Shown here one piece after another: positions 26,831 to 37,295 of a DNA stretch of 64,000 bases. The stretch is taken from contig NZ_AP018560.1 in NCBI RefSeq assembly GCF_003967035.1, positions 1,759,001 through 1,823,000 on the forward strand. Reading direction: 5' to 3'. Numbering within the stretch: position 1 is the first letter of the stretch; each line of letters starts with the position of its first letter. The DNA is from Aerosticca soli. Lineage in GTDB: Bacteria > Pseudomonadota > Gammaproteobacteria > Xanthomonadales > Rhodanobacteraceae. The notes below the pieces were generated by a model. It ran no database searches and was not told where the DNA came from. It saw nothing but the letters and a program-made list of their open reading frames with translations. The position numbers and the translations under genes are program-made.

Positions 26831-29800
26831 TCAGCCCTCCACGCGCCAGATGGCGTACGGCAAATCCTGACCCAACCACACGGACTGGCGACCGCCGCGC
26901 CAGGTATGCACGAGACCGTGCAGCAGATCCTCGACCTGGATCGGGGCATCCTCGGGCACGCCCCAGTCGGCCAGCGGCAGATGCAGGTCAGCCGCTTGCG
27001 CATGATGCGGATCCAGATTGATCGCCACCAGCACGCGGTTGTGGCCGCCCGGTGTGGACTTCTCGAAGAACAGCACCTGGTCGTTGTCCGCGCGCAGGAA
27101 ACGCACGCCGAGATGGCTCTGCAGCGCCGGTTGCTCGCGGCGGATGGCGTTCAACTGGCTGATCTCGGCGATGATGTTGCCGGGGGCGTTCCAGTCGCGC
27201 GGCTTGATCTCGTATTTCTCCGAATCGAGGTATTCCTCGCGCCCGGGAATGGGCGTCGCCTCGCACAGCTCGAAGCCCGAATACATGCCCCACAGGCCCG
27301 AGAGCGTGGTCGCCAGCGCCGCCCGGATCAGGAAACCGCTGCGTCCCGAGTGCTGCAGGAAGTATGGGTTGATGTCCGGCGTGTTGACGAAGAAATGGGG
27401 ACGGAAGAACTCCCGCACCGGCGCGCTCGTGAGTTCGGTCAAGTAGTCGGTGAACTCCTGCTTGGTGTGCCGCCAGATGAAATAGGTGTACGACTGGCTG
27501 AAACCGAGCTTGGCCAGCCGGTACATCGGCTTGGGCCGGGTGAAGGCCTCGGAGAGGAAGACCACGTCCGGGTGGCGCGTGCGCACGTGCTCGATCAGCC
27601 ACTCCCAGAACGGGAACGGCTTGGTGTGCGGGTTGTCGACGCGGAAGGTGCGGATGCCCTCGCCCACCCAGTACAGCACGACGTCGGCGAGCGCCTGCCA
27701 CAGTGCGGGGATCGAGCCTTCCTTGTAGAAGTCGACGTTGACGATGTCCTGGTATTTCTTGGGCGGGTTTTCCGCATAGCGCAGGCTGCCGTCGGGCCGC
27801 CAGTCGAACCATTCCGGATGCTCGCGCAGCCAGGGGTGGTCGGGCGCACACTGCACGGCGAAATCCAGTGCCAGCTCCAGGCCGTGCGCCTCGGCCGCAT
27901 CGCGCAGGGCGCGGAAATCCTCCAGCGTGCCCAGCTGCGGATGGATGGCGGTATGGCCGCCTTCGGCCGAACCGATGGCATAAGGGCTGCCCGGATCGTT
28001 CTCGCCGGCCTCCAGGGTGTTGTTGCGCCCCTTGCGGAAGACCCGGCCGATCGGATGGATCGGCGGGAAATAGAGCACGTCGAAGCCCATGTCGCGCAAG
28101 GCCGGCAGGCGGCCGATGACGTCGCGGAAGGTGCCGTGGCGTTGCGGGCTGTCGGTGATCGAACGCGGGAAAAGCTCGTACCAGCTGGCGAACTGCGCGC
28201 GCCGGCGGTCGACCTCCACCCGCAAGGGCGGATGCTCGGCCAGGAAAGGACGCGGATCGGCCTCGCGCATGGCGGCGGCGGTGTCCTCGTCGATCAACAG
28301 GCGATAACGCGCCTCCTCGTCGGCGGCCTTGTCCAGGGCAGTCAACAGCGCCCGCAAAGGCTTGCGCGCCGCTGGCAGGGCCGCGGCGGCGGTCGCCTCG
28401 ACCAGCAGACGGCCTTCCTGGAGCTCCAGCGCGATCGGCACACCGGCGTCGTGTTTGGCGGTGAGCTCGTGCCGGTAGCTTGCATAGGCGTCGCGCCAGG
28501 CCTGCACGGTGTATTCGTAGCGCCCCACCCGCTCGACGCGGAAATGGCCGGCGTAGCGGTCGTTGCCGAGCGAGGTCATGCGCTGTTCGTGCCAGTGTTT
28601 TTCATCCAGCGCGCGCCAGCGCAGCGCGACGGCGATGCGGTCGTGGCCGTCCATGAACACGTCCGCCTCGACGTCCACGCGATCGCCGACGACGCGCTTG
28701 ATGGCGAAACGGCCGCCGTCGAGGCAGGGCGTCACCGCCTCGATGGCGATACGCGGTGCGCGCGTGGCCGCCTCCAGCGCCTGCCGCGCGGCGGCGGTGC
28801 GGACGGGCAGCACGATCGGCCGGCCAGGATCGCCCTCGAGCACCCGCACCTCGCCCGGTGCCAGACGCCAGGGTTCGGCCGGCGCAACGCCGTCGGCAGC
28901 CGTCCAGCCGCCATAGTGACAGGCCGCGCCGCCGGCGATGACGGCCGGGTCGATAACGACCTCGCGATCCATGCGGACGTTGATCAGCACCAGCCAGGCA
29001 CGACCGGCCTGCTCGCGCAGCACGCCCACCCAGCCGTCGTCCGCGTGCAACGCCCGCAGCGCGGGCGGCGCACCCACCGCGCGCAGCCACGCATTGATGG
29101 CACGCACGTCGTCGTCGAGTGCGAGATCCGCCGCCTCATCGTGCAGCAGCCCGGCCGGCATCAACCAGCCATAGGCGCAGGCGGCGGCGAGCCAGGCCGC
29201 GCGCAGACGCTGCATGCGGGTCTTGGCCGGCGTGTCGCCATGCGGCATCGGCCCACCACCGAACGGCGCGCCGGCACAGGCCAACGGCGGCGCCACGGCG
29301 ACGAGCCGCTGCAATTCGCGACCAAGCCAAGCGGCGCGGAAATCCCACCATTCGGCCGAGCCGAAGGTGTGATCGAACCGTGTCCCGCGCAGTGCCGCAA
29401 CCTGCTCCGGCGTCAGCCCCTGCGTCCAGGCCAGCAGGAGCGCCTCCGGGACGTCCTCGCGCAAAGCCGCGACGAGCTGCTGCCACCAATGGGCCGGCGC
29501 GGCCTCGATCGACAGCAGCCGCAGGCCGGCGATACCCGTCTGCAGCAAGCCGCGCAGATGCGCCTGCCACCATGGCAGGGCGTGGGTCGCCACCGCCGGA
29601 TCGTGCAGCCGCCAGCGCAGGCTGGCCGGTTTGGGCGGGTGACGCGGATCAGGCAACGCTTCCGGGTCGGGCAAGGGATGAAACCAGGCCGGATGCTCGC
29701 GGCCCAGCGCGGCGGCGGCCGGCAGAGGACGGGCGATGTCGATGTCGACGATCAAGCCGAGGCCGCGCTCATGGCAGATCCGGGCCAGGGCGGCCAGGTC

Positions 29801-29956
29801 CTCGGCCGGCTGCTCGGCCAGCGCCGCCGGGGCCAGCACGTGCGTGAAGCCGAGCGCGTGCGCGCGTTCCAGCCATGGGATGCGTGCGCCGCCTTCGCCC
29901 AGGGGGCCGGCGGGCAAACTCAGGATGCAGGGAACCGCGGCAGCGGGTGCCGGCAT
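26831..29956 (-). CDS. glgE: Alpha-1,4-glucan:maltose-1-phosphate maltosyltransferase with N-terminal amylase-like domain
   Basis: The 1041-residue protein extends alpha-glucan with maltosyl units from maltose-1-phosphate. Residues from about 400 to the end are a complete GlgE: the N/S domain beginning PRIAIEAVTPCLDGG, then SWYELFPRS, YFPPIHPIGR, the nucleophile Asp774 in GIRTFRVDNPHTKPF and Glu803 in VFLSEAFTRP. The first 390 residues form an additional domain whose order of elements resembles a GH13 barrel (LGFTHVLAPAA, RGLGLIVDIDIA, GIAGLRLLSIEA, LLLAWTQG). The usual Asp and Glu are missing at 144-152 and 176-180, so it is probably not catalytic. The ATG at 29956 has GGAG seven to eight bases upstream. 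It heads the seven-gene cluster. Confidence 0.94.
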   Translation of the reverse strand: MPAPAAAVPCILSLPAGPLGEGGARIPWLERAHALGFTHVLAPAALAEQPAEDLAALARICHERGLGLIVDIDIARPLPAAAALGREHPAWFHPLPDPEALPDPRHPPKPASLRWRLHDPAVATHALPWWQAHLRGLLQTGIAGLRLLSIEAAPAHWWQQLVAALREDVPEALLLAWTQGLTPEQVAALRGTRFDHTFGSAEWWDFRAAWLGRELQRLVAVAPPLACAGAPFGGGPMPHGDTPAKTRMQRLRAAWLAAACAYGWLMPAGLLHDEAADLALDDDVRAINAWLRAVGAPPALRALHADDGWVGVLREQAGRAWLVLINVRMDREVVIDPAVIAGGAACHYGGWTAADGVAPAEPWRLAPGEVRVLEGDPGRPIVLPVRTAAARQALEAATRAPRIAIEAVTPCLDGGRFAIKRVVGDRVDVEADVFMDGHDRIAVALRWRALDEKHWHEQRMTSLGNDRYAGHFRVERVGRYEYTVQAWRDAYASYRHELTAKHDAGVPIALELQEGRLLVEATAAAALPAARKPLRALLTALDKAADEEARYRLLIDEDTAAAMREADPRPFLAEHPPLRVEVDRRRAQFASWYELFPRSITDSPQRHGTFRDVIGRLPALRDMGFDVLYFPPIHPIGRVFRKGRNNTLEAGENDPGSPYAIGSAEGGHTAIHPQLGTLEDFRALRDAAEAHGLELALDFAVQCAPDHPWLREHPEWFDWRPDGSLRYAENPPKKYQDIVNVDFYKEGSIPALWQALADVVLYWVGEGIRTFRVDNPHTKPFPFWEWLIEHVRTRHPDVVFLSEAFTRPKPMYRLAKLGFSQSYTYFIWRHTKQEFTDYLTELTSAPVREFFRPHFFVNTPDINPYFLQHSGRSGFLIRAALATTLSGLWGMYSGFELCEATPIPGREEYLDSEKYEIKPRDWNAPGNIIAEISQLNAIRREQPALQSHLGVRFLRADNDQVLFFEKSTPGGHNRVLVAINLDPHHAQAADLHLPLADWGVPEDAPIQVEDLLHGLVHTWRGGRQSVWLGQDLPYAIWRVEG

Positions 29957-30033
29957 GGGGACTCCATGGAAGTTAAAGGTTTCGGGGAGAAGGTAAGCGT
30001 ATCCGGCACCGGACGGCACATGCCGATGGCGGC

Positions 30034-30243
30034 TCAGCCTGCCCGGGTGCCATCGTCACGGCGATGCTTGCGCCCGGATTGTGGCAGCCCGAAATGACGC
30101 CGCACCTCGCGGGCCTGGGTACCGACCACCGCGATCGCCGCCCGCAGCTCGCGCTCGCTGACGCCAAGCTGTTTGGACCAGTAGCGGATCGCGAAGGGGT
30201 CCTTGTCGTTGATCGTATGCAAGCTGCGGTCGGAGGTGTTCAT
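30034..30243 (-). CDS. DUF3606 domain protein
   Basis: This 69-residue protein is almost entirely a DUF3606 domain, recognisable as TINDKDPFAIRYWSKQLGVSERELRAAIAVVG followed by a short helix (REVRRHFGL) and a basic tail. The family is small, soluble and of unknown function; the helix pattern suggests a helix-turn-helix-like fold. The ATG at 30243 has AGGTGA a few bases upstream. It reads in the same direction as glgE, 77 bases upstream of it, so it may be the first gene of that transcript or an independent stress gene. It could be a small regulator of the trehalose/glucan genes, but nothing in the sequence proves that. Confidence 0.75.
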   Translation of the reverse strand: MNTSDRSLHTINDKDPFAIRYWSKQLGVSERELRAAIAVVGTQAREVRRHFGLPQSGRKHRRDDGTRAG

Positions 30244-30456
30244 GGCTCACCTGATGGGCGCTATGGATCGATTGTGGTCCGGACGGGCTCAAGGGCGCGT
30301 CACGAAACAATGAGGCCGCGGTAAATGTTCCGCGGGCAGCCGGCAGGCGGCACGCTCAAAAAACAGCTTGACCACGCCAGATGGCCGTTCGTTGACGGTG
30401 CGTTGGGAAAATGTCCGGTATCGTGATGGCCCCTTTGCCTTGAGGAGTCCTGTCCC

Positions 30457-30915
30457 ATGAAAAGCGCCCGCCTCACCATCGCCCTGCTCGCCGCCGCGCT
30501 GTCCAGCGCCCCGTGGCTGGCGCAGGCGCAGACGCCGTCCGGCGTGCTGGTGCGTTCAGACGGCATCTATGTGCGCTGCGACCAGTGCGGCACCGTGCAG
30601 AGCATCGAGCACACCGTCGGCCAGGCACGCGACCACGGCACCGCCGGCAGCATCATCGGCGCAGTAGCCGGCGGCGTGCTCGGCAACCAGATCGGCAAGG
30701 GCAAGGGACGCACGCTGGCCACGATCGGCGGCGCCGTCGGCGGCGGTCTGGCCGGTCATGCGATCGGCACCGGCGGCGGTTCGGACAGCTGGACCGTGCG
30801 CATCAAACTCGGCAACGGCACCTATACCAACGTGATCGTGCCCGATGCGAGTTCTTTGCGCCCAGGCGATCTGGTGCAGGTCGACGCCAACGGCAACATC
30901 ACCCGCATCCAGTAA
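30457..30915 (+). CDS. Glycine-zipper 2TM-domain envelope protein
   Basis: The 152-residue product begins with a signal peptide, probably cleaved after ALSSAPWLAQA. A short cysteine pair (RCDQCG) follows, then a glycine-zipper region (AGSIIGAVAGGVLGNQIGKGKGR and IGGAVGGGLAG, about residues 62-103) of the Rick_17kDa/SlyB type, and a beta-rich C-terminus (WTVRIKLGNGTYTNVIVP). Proteins of this kind are periplasmic or outer-membrane associated. There is no lipobox cysteine at the cleavage site, unlike SlyB or PcpL. GAGGAG lies ten bases before the ATG. The next gene, pyrD, is 150 bases downstream and looks functionally unrelated. Confidence 0.85.
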   Translation: MKSARLTIALLAAALSSAPWLAQAQTPSGVLVRSDGIYVRCDQCGTVQSIEHTVGQARDHGTAGSIIGAVAGGVLGNQIGKGKGRTLATIGGAVGGGLAGHAIGTGGGSDSWTVRIKLGNGTYTNVIVPDASSLRPGDLVQVDANGNITRIQ

Positions 30916-30931
30916 CAAGAACAACGCATCC

Positions 30932-30962
30932 GACCCGCGTCCGCCCTGGACGGTCGCGGGTC
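30932..30962 (+). terminator. Candidate hairpin after the glycine-zipper gene
   Basis: GACCCGCG (30932-30939) pairs with CGCGGGTC (30955-30962), with an inner TCC/GGA pairing in the loop, 16 bases after the stop codon at 30915. No T-run follows, so termination efficiency is uncertain. Confidence 0.35.
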
Positions 30963-31065
30963 TGGCCGTGTCCGCGTCTCGCGTGGAGCGACCAGCCATC
31001 GTGGCGCCTCATCCGCTCGCCGCGCCTGCCTCATGCCGTGCCTCATGCCGTAAAGACAACCGCCC

Positions 31066-32109
31066 TTGAGCCTCTATCAGTTCCTGCGCCCGCTGCTTTT
31101 CGCCCTGGATGCCGAAACCGCCCATGGCCTGACCCTGCGCGGACTGGACGCGGCCTGGCGCTGCGGGCTTGCCGCCCGCCTCGCGCCTGCCGTTCCGGAC
31201 CTGCCGGTGGATGCCTTCGGCATCCGTTTCCCCAACCCGGTGGGGCTCGCCGCCGGACTGGACAAGAACGCCGAACACCTGGATGCGCTCGGCGCGCTCG
31301 GCTTCGGCTTCATCGAGGTCGGCACGGTGACGCCGCGCCCGCAGCCGGGCAACCCGCGGCCGCGGCTGTTCCGCCTGCCGCGTCACGAGGCCATCATCAA
31401 CCGCATGGGCTTCAACAACGCCGGCGTGGATGCGCTCGTGCGCAACGTCGAGGCCAGTGCCTATCATGGCGTGCTCGGCATCAACATCGGCAAGCAAAAG
31501 GACACGCCCAACGAGCGTGCGGTCGATGACTATGGCTTTTGCCTGGAACGCGTTTACCGGTACGCAAGCTACGTCGCGGTGAACATCTCCTCGCCCAATA
31601 CCCAGGGCTTGCGCGACCTGCAGCACGAGGAGGCGCTGCGCCGCCTGCTCGGCAGCCTGCGCGAAGCCCAGGAACGGCTGGGCTCGCAAAGCGGCGCGCG
31701 GCGGCCGTTGCTGCTCAAGATCGCGCCCGACCTCACCGAGGCCGATCTCGATGGCATAGCCGAGGTGCTGCGGAGCTGCGGCATCGATGGCGTGATCTGC
31801 ACCAATACTACGCTGGATCGCAGCGCGGTGGCCGGCGACCCCCGGGCCGCGGAGGCCGGCGGGCTTTCCGGACGACCGCTGTTGGCACGGTCCACCGAGG
31901 TGTTGCGCGGACTGCATGCGCGTCTGGGCGACGCCGTCGCGCTGGTCGGCGTGGGCGGCATCCTCGAGGGCGAGGACGCCGCACGGAAGACCGCCGCCGG
32001 CGCGACGCTGGTTCAGCTCTATACCGGGCTCGTCTACCGCGGCCCGCGACTCATCGGCGCTTGCGTGGAAGCCCTGCGCCGGCAGCGGAGCCAAACCCAT
32101 GCCTGCTGA
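31066..32109 (+). CDS. pyrD: Dihydroorotate dehydrogenase (quinone), class 2
   Basis: The 347-residue enzyme oxidises dihydroorotate to orotate in pyrimidine synthesis, passing electrons to membrane quinone through FMN. The N-terminal helical segment ([18 protein letters not shown]) that binds the membrane and quinone marks class 2. FMN and substrate motifs include [34 protein letters not shown] and [11 protein letters not shown] with the catalytic serine near residue 175. The start is a TTG at 31066; the frame has a stop at 31051 and no ATG between, so TTG is the only start that gives a full N-terminus. It overlaps murB by eleven bases. Confidence 0.94.
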   Translation: MSLYQFLRPLLFALDAETAHGLTLRGLDAAWRCGLAARLAPAVPDLPVDAFGIRFPNPVGLAAGLDKNAEHLDALGALGFGFIEVGTVTPRPQPGNPRPRLFRLPRHEAIINRMGFNNAGVDALVRNVEASAYHGVLGINIGKQKDTPNERAVDDYGFCLERVYRYASYVAVNISSPNTQGLRDLQHEEALRRLLGSLREAQERLGSQSGARRPLLLKIAPDLTEADLDGIAEVLRSCGIDGVICTNTTLDRSAVAGDPRAAEAGGLSGRPLLARSTEVLRGLHARLGDAVALVGVGGILEGEDAARKTAAGATLVQLYTGLVYRGPRLIGACVEALRRQRSQTHAC

Positions 32110-33142
32110 AACCCTCGCCGGCGACGGCTACCGCCTGCTCGCGCCCGCCGATCTGCGGGCGCGCAACACGCTGCGCGTGGCGGCCAAGGCACGCCGGCTG
32201 ATCGAGATCCAGGATGCCACCGTCCTCCCGCAGGTGCTCGCGCGCGCAGACGTGCGCGCGGATCCGCTGCTGGTGCTGGGCGAAGGCAGCAACGTGCTTT
32301 TTACCGGCGATTTCGACGGCAGCGTGCTGGTCCTGGCCACCCGCGGCGTCGCGGTCCGTAGCGATGCCGATGGCGTCCGGCTGGCCGTGGCCGCCGGCGA
32401 GCGCTGGGACGACTTCGTGCGCTGGACGCTCGGCCAGGGCTACGCCGGCCTGGAGAACCTGATCCTGATTCCCGGCACCGTCGGCGCCGCGCCGATCCAG
32501 AACATCGGCGCCTACGGCGTCGAAGTGGCCGAATTCATCGAAAGCGTGGAAGCCTGGGACCGCCGCGAGGCCTCGGTGGTCTCGCTCTCCCGCGCCGAGT
32601 GCGCGTTTGCCTACCGCGACTCCCTGTTCAAGCGCCAGCCCGATCGCTACATCGTCACCGCGGTGCGCTTCACGCTGCCGCACCGGCAGGCGCTCAAGCT
32701 CGACTACGCCGGGCTTCGCGAGGAGCTGGCACGCATGGGCGTGGAGCGGCCGGCGCCCTTCCACGTCGCCGCCGCGGTGGAGCGGCTGCGCATGCGCAAG
32801 CTGCCGGACCCGGCGGTGATCGGCAATGCCGGCAGCTTTTTCAAGAACCCGCTGGTGTCGGCCGCGCAAGGCGAGGCGCTCGCACGCGAGCATCCGGCAC
32901 TGCCGCGCTGGCCGACCGCCGACGGGCGCTGCAAGCTCTCGGCCGCTTGGCTGATCGAGGCGGCTGGCTTCAAGGGCCATCGCGTCGGCGACGCCGGCAT
33001 CTCGAGCCGCCATGCGCTGGTCTTGGTCAACCACGGCCAGGCCAGTGGCGCCGAGCTGTGGGCGCTCGCGCAGACCGTGATCGAAGCCGTGGCGGCCAGG
33101 TTCGGCGTGCGCCTGGAGATCGAGCCCACCATCGTGGATTGA
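32099..33142 (+). CDS. murB: UDP-N-acetylenolpyruvoylglucosamine reductase
   Basis: The 347-residue flavoenzyme reduces the enolpyruvyl group of UDP-GlcNAc-enolpyruvate to make UDP-MurNAc for peptidoglycan. FAD-binding residues are seen in [17 protein letters not shown] and [24 protein letters not shown]. The catalytic serine is in [12 protein letters not shown], and [27 protein letters not shown] near the end holds the family's glutamate. The size matches type I MurB (about 340). The ATG at 32099 lies inside the last codons of pyrD, so translation is probably coupled although the pathways differ. Confidence 0.95.
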   Translation: MPAETLAGDGYRLLAPADLRARNTLRVAAKARRLIEIQDATVLPQVLARADVRADPLLVLGEGSNVLFTGDFDGSVLVLATRGVAVRSDADGVRLAVAAGERWDDFVRWTLGQGYAGLENLILIPGTVGAAPIQNIGAYGVEVAEFIESVEAWDRREASVVSLSRAECAFAYRDSLFKRQPDRYIVTAVRFTLPHRQALKLDYAGLREELARMGVERPAPFHVAAAVERLRMRKLPDPAVIGNAGSFFKNPLVSAAQGEALAREHPALPRWPTADGRCKLSAAWLIEAAGFKGHRVGDAGISSRHALVLVNHGQASGAELWALAQTVIEAVAARFGVRLEIEPTIVD

Positions 33143-33165
33143 ACCGCCCGGCTTCCCCCGAACGT

Positions 33166-33191
33166 GCTCCCTCACTTTGCGCGGAGGGAGC
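33166..33191. terminator. Hairpin between convergent murB and ispG
   Basis: GCTCCCTC (33166-33173) and GAGGGAGC (33184-33191) form a perfect 8-bp stem with a ten-base loop, 23 bases after the murB stop and 77 bases from the ispG stop. There is no T-run on either side, so it may be a weak bidirectional terminator or a transcript-protecting hairpin. Confidence 0.4.
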
Positions 33192-33268
33192 AAGTACGCC
33201 TGGCCCGGTGCTGGCGATCGGCTTGCGCCAACGCTTCCGCGAGCGCCGATCATACCGCCCGGTGATGG

Positions 33269-34525
33269 TCAGCCGGCGCGGCTGGCGTACTTGCGCGCGA
33301 CGTAGGCGTCGATCAGGCCGACGAATTCGGTCGCGATGCCTTCGCCGCGCAGCGTCATCGCCTTCTCGCCGTCGATGAACACCGGCGCCACCGGCGCCTC
33401 GCCATTGCCGGGCAACGAGATGCCGATGTCGGCATGGCGCGACTCGCCCGGCCCGTTGACCACGCAGCCCATCACCGCGAGGGTGAGGTTTTCCACGCCG
33501 TCGTACTTCACGCGCCATTCGGGCATCTTCGCCCGCACGTGGTCCTGCACGGTGCGCGCCAGTTCCTGGAAGAAAGTGCTGGTGGTGCGCCCGCAACCCG
33601 GACACGCGGTGACCAGCGGCGTGAAGGCGCGCAGTCCCATGGTCTGCAGCAGTTCCTGCGCGACGATCACCTCGGTGGTGCGCGACTGTCCCGGCTCGGG
33701 CGTGAGCGAGATGCGGATGGTGTCGCCGATGCCCTCCTGCAGCAGCACCGCGAGCGCCGCGGTCGAGGCGACGATGCCTTTCGAGCCCATGCCCGCTTCG
33801 GTGAGGCCCAGATGCAGCGCGTAGTCGCAGCGCGCGGCAAGGTCGCGGTATACGGCGATCAGTTCCTGCACGCCGGAAACCTTGCACGAGAGAATGATGC
33901 GATCGCGCGGCAGGCCCAGTGTCTCGGCGCGCGCGGCCGAATCCAGCGCCGAGCGGATCAGCGCCTCGCGGGCCACGTGGCCGGCATCCCAGGGTTCGGC
34001 GCGTTTTGCGTTTTCATCCATCAGCGCGGCGACCAGCGACTGGTCGAGCGAGCCCCAGTTGGCGCCGATGCGCACCGGCTTGCCGTAGCGAATGGCCTTC
34101 TCGATGATCGCGGCGAACTGCGTGTCCTTCTTCTTGCCGAAGCCGACGTTGCCGGGGTTGATGCGGTACTTGGCGAGCACCTCGGCGCAGGCCGGCTCGG
34201 CTTCCAGCAGCTGGTGACCGTTGTAGTGGAAGTCACCGACGATCGGCACTTCCACGCCCATCATCGCCAGCCGCTCGGCGATGCGCGGCACCGCGGCGGC
34301 GGCGGCCGGCGTGTTGACGGTGATGCGCACCAGCTCGGAACCGGCCCGGGCCAGCTCGGCGATCTGCCTGGCGGTGCTGATCGGATCCTCGGTGTCGGTG
34401 TTGGTCATCGACTGCACGACGACCGGCGCGCCACCACCGACCTTCACCTTGCCGACCATCACGCCCACGCTCGGGCGCCGCGGCGCGGGCGCCGCCTCGG
34501 GCGGACGCCGGAATAGCTCGGTCAT
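33269..34525 (-). CDS. ispG: 4-hydroxy-3-methylbut-2-enyl-diphosphate synthase
   Basis: The 418-residue enzyme (GcpE) catalyses the penultimate step of the MEP isoprenoid pathway using a [4Fe-4S] cluster. The TIM-barrel part has [24 protein letters not shown] and INPGNVG. The C-terminal cluster domain has ACPGCGRTT with two cysteines and [12 protein letters not shown] with the third, then the conserved glutamate region. The ATG at 34525 was chosen over an in-frame GTG at 34534. Neither has a strong Shine-Dalgarno sequence. It converges on murB. Confidence 0.95.
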   Translation of the reverse strand: MTELFRRPPEAAPAPRRPSVGVMVGKVKVGGGAPVVVQSMTNTDTEDPISTARQIAELARAGSELVRITVNTPAAAAAVPRIAERLAMMGVEVPIVGDFHYNGHQLLEAEPACAEVLAKYRINPGNVGFGKKKDTQFAAIIEKAIRYGKPVRIGANWGSLDQSLVAALMDENAKRAEPWDAGHVAREALIRSALDSAARAETLGLPRDRIILSCKVSGVQELIAVYRDLAARCDYALHLGLTEAGMGSKGIVASTAALAVLLQEGIGDTIRISLTPEPGQSRTTEVIVAQELLQTMGLRAFTPLVTACPGCGRTTSTFFQELARTVQDHVRAKMPEWRVKYDGVENLTLAVMGCVVNGPGESRHADIGISLPGNGEAPVAPVFIDGEKAMTLRGEGIATEFVGLIDAYVARKYASRAG

Positions 34526-34740
34526 ACCAAACACATACCATGCCGCGGATCGGCGGCGGAATGATGAGGATAGCCCATCACCCGCAGGCAGGCGTGCTCA
34601 AGCACATCCACCCCTGATCCTCGCCAGATGGCGAGATGGTGGCCGAGTATAAGCCGCGCACCGGGCAGATCATGCGCATACCGGTACTGCATTCGCAAAG
34701 CCGGTGTAGACCGGTTGACCTGCACATGCCTTCTTCCCCA

Positions 34741-37071
34741 TCACACCGCCACATGCCGCAAGCGCAGGGCATTGCCGGCCACGGATACCGAGGAAAGGCT
34801 CATCGCCAGTGCGGCGAACATCGGCGAGAGGGTGATGCCCATGAAGGGATACAACACACCGGCAGCGATCGGGATGCCGAGCGCGTTGTAGACGAAAGCA
34901 AAAAAGAGGTTCTGGCGGATGTTGCGCACGGTCGCCTGGGCGAGCGAGCGCGCGTGCACGACGGCGCCGAGCTCGTTGCGGATCAGGGTGACGCCGGCGC
35001 TTTCGATGGCGACGTCGGTGCCGCCACCCATGGCGATGCCGACCTCGGCGGCGGCGAGCGCCGGCGCATCGTTGATGCCATCGCCAGCCATCGCCACGTG
35101 GCGTCCCTCGCCCTGCAGCTTGATGATCAATGCCGCCTTGTCGGCGGGCGCGAGGCCAGCATGCACCTCATCGATACCGAGCTCGCGTGCCACCGCCTGT
35201 GCGGTGGTGGCATGGTCGCCGGTCAGCATGACCAGGCGGAGCCCGGCGGCATGCAGCCTTTCGATGGCCTCGGCCACACCCGGCCGCACGCGGTCGGCCA
35301 CCGCGAACAATGCGGCAAGACGGCCGTCGACGGCGAGAAAAACCACCGTGGCGCCCTGGCCACGCCAGTCCTCGGCGCAGGCGCGGGCGCTCGCATCGGG
35401 ATGCACGCCAAGCGCGTCCATGAACGTGCCGCTGCCAAGTGCCGCGTCTTGATGGTCCACACGCCCGCGTACGCCACGGCCGGACAATGCGCGGAAATCC
35501 TCGGCGCGCGCGCCATCGAGACCGCGGGCCGCGGCGGCAGCGAGGATCGCCTGCGCCAGCGGATGCTCGCTCGACCGTTCCAGCGCGGCGGCGATGGTGA
35601 GCGCACGCGACTCGTCAAAGCCATCGAGCGCACGGATCTCGCGCAGGGTCGGCCGGCCCTCGGTCAGGGTGCCGGTCTTGTCCAGTGCCAGGGTATCCAC
35701 CGCGGCCAGCCGTTCGATCGCGGCGGCATCGCGAAACAGCACACCGAGCCGCGCGCCGCGACCGCTCGCCACCACGATCGAGATCGGCGTGGCCAGTCCC
35801 AACGCACAGGGACAGGCGACGATCAGCACCGAGACCGCGGCAAGCAGTGCGTGCGCCAGCCGTGGTGGCGGCCCGAATCCGGCCCAGGCGATGAAGGCCA
35901 GCACCGCGATCACGGCAACGGTCGGCACGAACCATGCGGCGACGCGATCGGCGATGCGTTGCAGCGGCGCCTTGGAGCGCTGCGCCTGGGCGACCAGCGC
36001 GACGATCTGGGCGAGCAGCGTGTCTGCGCCGATCTTTTCCACGCGCATGAGCAGCGCGCCATCGCGATTGACGGTGCCGCCGGTGAGCCGGTCGCCGGCA
36101 CGCTTGGCGACCGGCATCGCCTCGCCGGTGAGCATCGCTTCGTCGACGTGACTCTCGCCTTCAAGCACCACGCCGTCGGCCGGGATTTTCTCGCCCGGAC
36201 GCACGCGCAGCACGTCACCCACGTGGAGCGAGGCCACCGGCACGTCATGCTCACTGCCATCGGATTCGATGCGACGCGCGGTCTTGGGAGCCAGATCGAG
36301 CAGTGCACGCAGTGCGGCGCCGGTGCGCCGCCGTGCACGCTGTTCGAGAAAATCGCCCAGGGTGACCAGGGTGACGATCACGGCGGCCGACTCGAAGTAC
36401 ACCGGCACGCGTCCGTGCGCATCGCGGAAAGCGGCGGAAAACAGGCCCGGCGCAAGGAAGGCGAGCGTGCTGTAGGCCCAGGCCACGCCGGTGCCCAGCG
36501 CAATCAGGGTATACATGTTGGGCGACCAGGGCTTGAGCGAGCGCCAGCCACGGACGAAGAATGGCGCCCCGCCCCACAACACCACCACGCTCGCGAGCAG
36601 CGCCTCGATCCAGCCGACCACGACCGCCCACGACATCGGCCACGGCCGGCCGAGCAGATGCGGCCCCATCGCGATCACCACCACCGGCACGGTCAGCGCG
36701 ACGAGCCAGGCCAGCCGCCGCGCCAAGGCGCGCGTGGCGGTCTCGTCGTCGGTATCGGCGGCCGGCAGGAGCGGTTCCAGCGCCATGCCGCACTTGGGAC
36801 AATCACCCGGGCCGACCTGCCGCACTTCCGGATGCATCGGGCAGGTATAGAGCGTGCCGGCCGGCGCACTTGCCGAGTGGGCCGGCGCGGTGCCGCCGAG
36901 ATAGCGCTCGGGCGCGGCCAGAAACTTCGCGCGGCAGCCTGCGCAACAGAAGAAATAAGTCTGCCCGGCGTGGTTGGCGTGATGCGGCGTCGTCTGCGGA
37001 TCGACACGCATGCCGCAGACCGGATCACGGGTGCTTTCCGCCGAAACGCTGCCTTGATGGCAATGGTTCAT
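34741..37071 (-). CDS. copA: Copper-type P1B-ATPase with YHS and heavy-metal-binding N-domains
   Basis: The 776-residue inner-membrane ATPase exports copper, or possibly silver. The N-terminus lacks a classic GMxCxxC HMA domain. It carries instead a YHS domain ([10 protein letters not shown] and [12 protein letters not shown], residues 16-58) and a zinc-ribbon-like heavy-metal-binding domain ([11 protein letters not shown] and CPKCGMAL, about 75-98). The catalytic core has TGEAMPV, the metal-site [15 protein letters not shown] with the phosphorylated Asp, SSEHPLA and [10 protein letters not shown]. The last helix has [16 protein letters not shown], the M-x2-SS signature of Cu+ pumps. The CPC and MxxSS motifs argue for Cu+/Ag+ rather than Zn/Cd. 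No CueR or CopZ gene is adjacent. Confidence 0.92.
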   Translation of the reverse strand: MNHCHQGSVSAESTRDPVCGMRVDPQTTPHHANHAGQTYFFCCAGCRAKFLAAPERYLGGTAPAHSASAPAGTLYTCPMHPEVRQVGPGDCPKCGMALEPLLPAADTDDETATRALARRLAWLVALTVPVVVIAMGPHLLGRPWPMSWAVVVGWIEALLASVVVLWGGAPFFVRGWRSLKPWSPNMYTLIALGTGVAWAYSTLAFLAPGLFSAAFRDAHGRVPVYFESAAVIVTLVTLGDFLEQRARRRTGAALRALLDLAPKTARRIESDGSEHDVPVASLHVGDVLRVRPGEKIPADGVVLEGESHVDEAMLTGEAMPVAKRAGDRLTGGTVNRDGALLMRVEKIGADTLLAQIVALVAQAQRSKAPLQRIADRVAAWFVPTVAVIAVLAFIAWAGFGPPPRLAHALLAAVSVLIVACPCALGLATPISIVVASGRGARLGVLFRDAAAIERLAAVDTLALDKTGTLTEGRPTLREIRALDGFDESRALTIAAALERSSEHPLAQAILAAAAARGLDGARAEDFRALSGRGVRGRVDHQDAALGSGTFMDALGVHPDASARACAEDWRGQGATVVFLAVDGRLAALFAVADRVRPGVAEAIERLHAAGLRLVMLTGDHATTAQAVARELGIDEVHAGLAPADKAALIIKLQGEGRHVAMAGDGINDAPALAAAEVGIAMGGGTDVAIESAGVTLIRNELGAVVHARSLAQATVRNIRQNLFFAFVYNALGIPIAAGVLYPFMGITLSPMFAALAMSLSSVSVAGNALRLRHVAV

Positions 37072-37295
37072 GAGCCTTCGATCGTCGCCGCAGGATCGAT
37101 CCCATGATCTGCAAGGCCATACGGACGGTCAACAAGACGATCGCTTGCGGCTCGGCTCGACCGTAGATACCGATCGGCGTCGACGAACGTCTCGTGGCTT
37201 GAATCGGCGGTCGAGCTCGCTCAGCATTTTCTGCGGCGCGCTCGTCGACCGCTCGCGTCTGGAACGGGCCGGCAAGCGCAAGCCGGTCCGCGTTT

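Noticed and set aside
34526-34740. Regulatory palindrome CCGGT-GTAG-ACCGG at 34701-34714 as a copper operator
   Set aside because: It lies after the copA stop codon, not at its start, and is short enough to occur by chance in GC-rich DNA.
37072-37295. CueR-type operator upstream of copA
   Set aside because: I looked for the ACCTTCC-type palindrome with a long spacer and found none. The region has only unrelated short GC-rich repeats.
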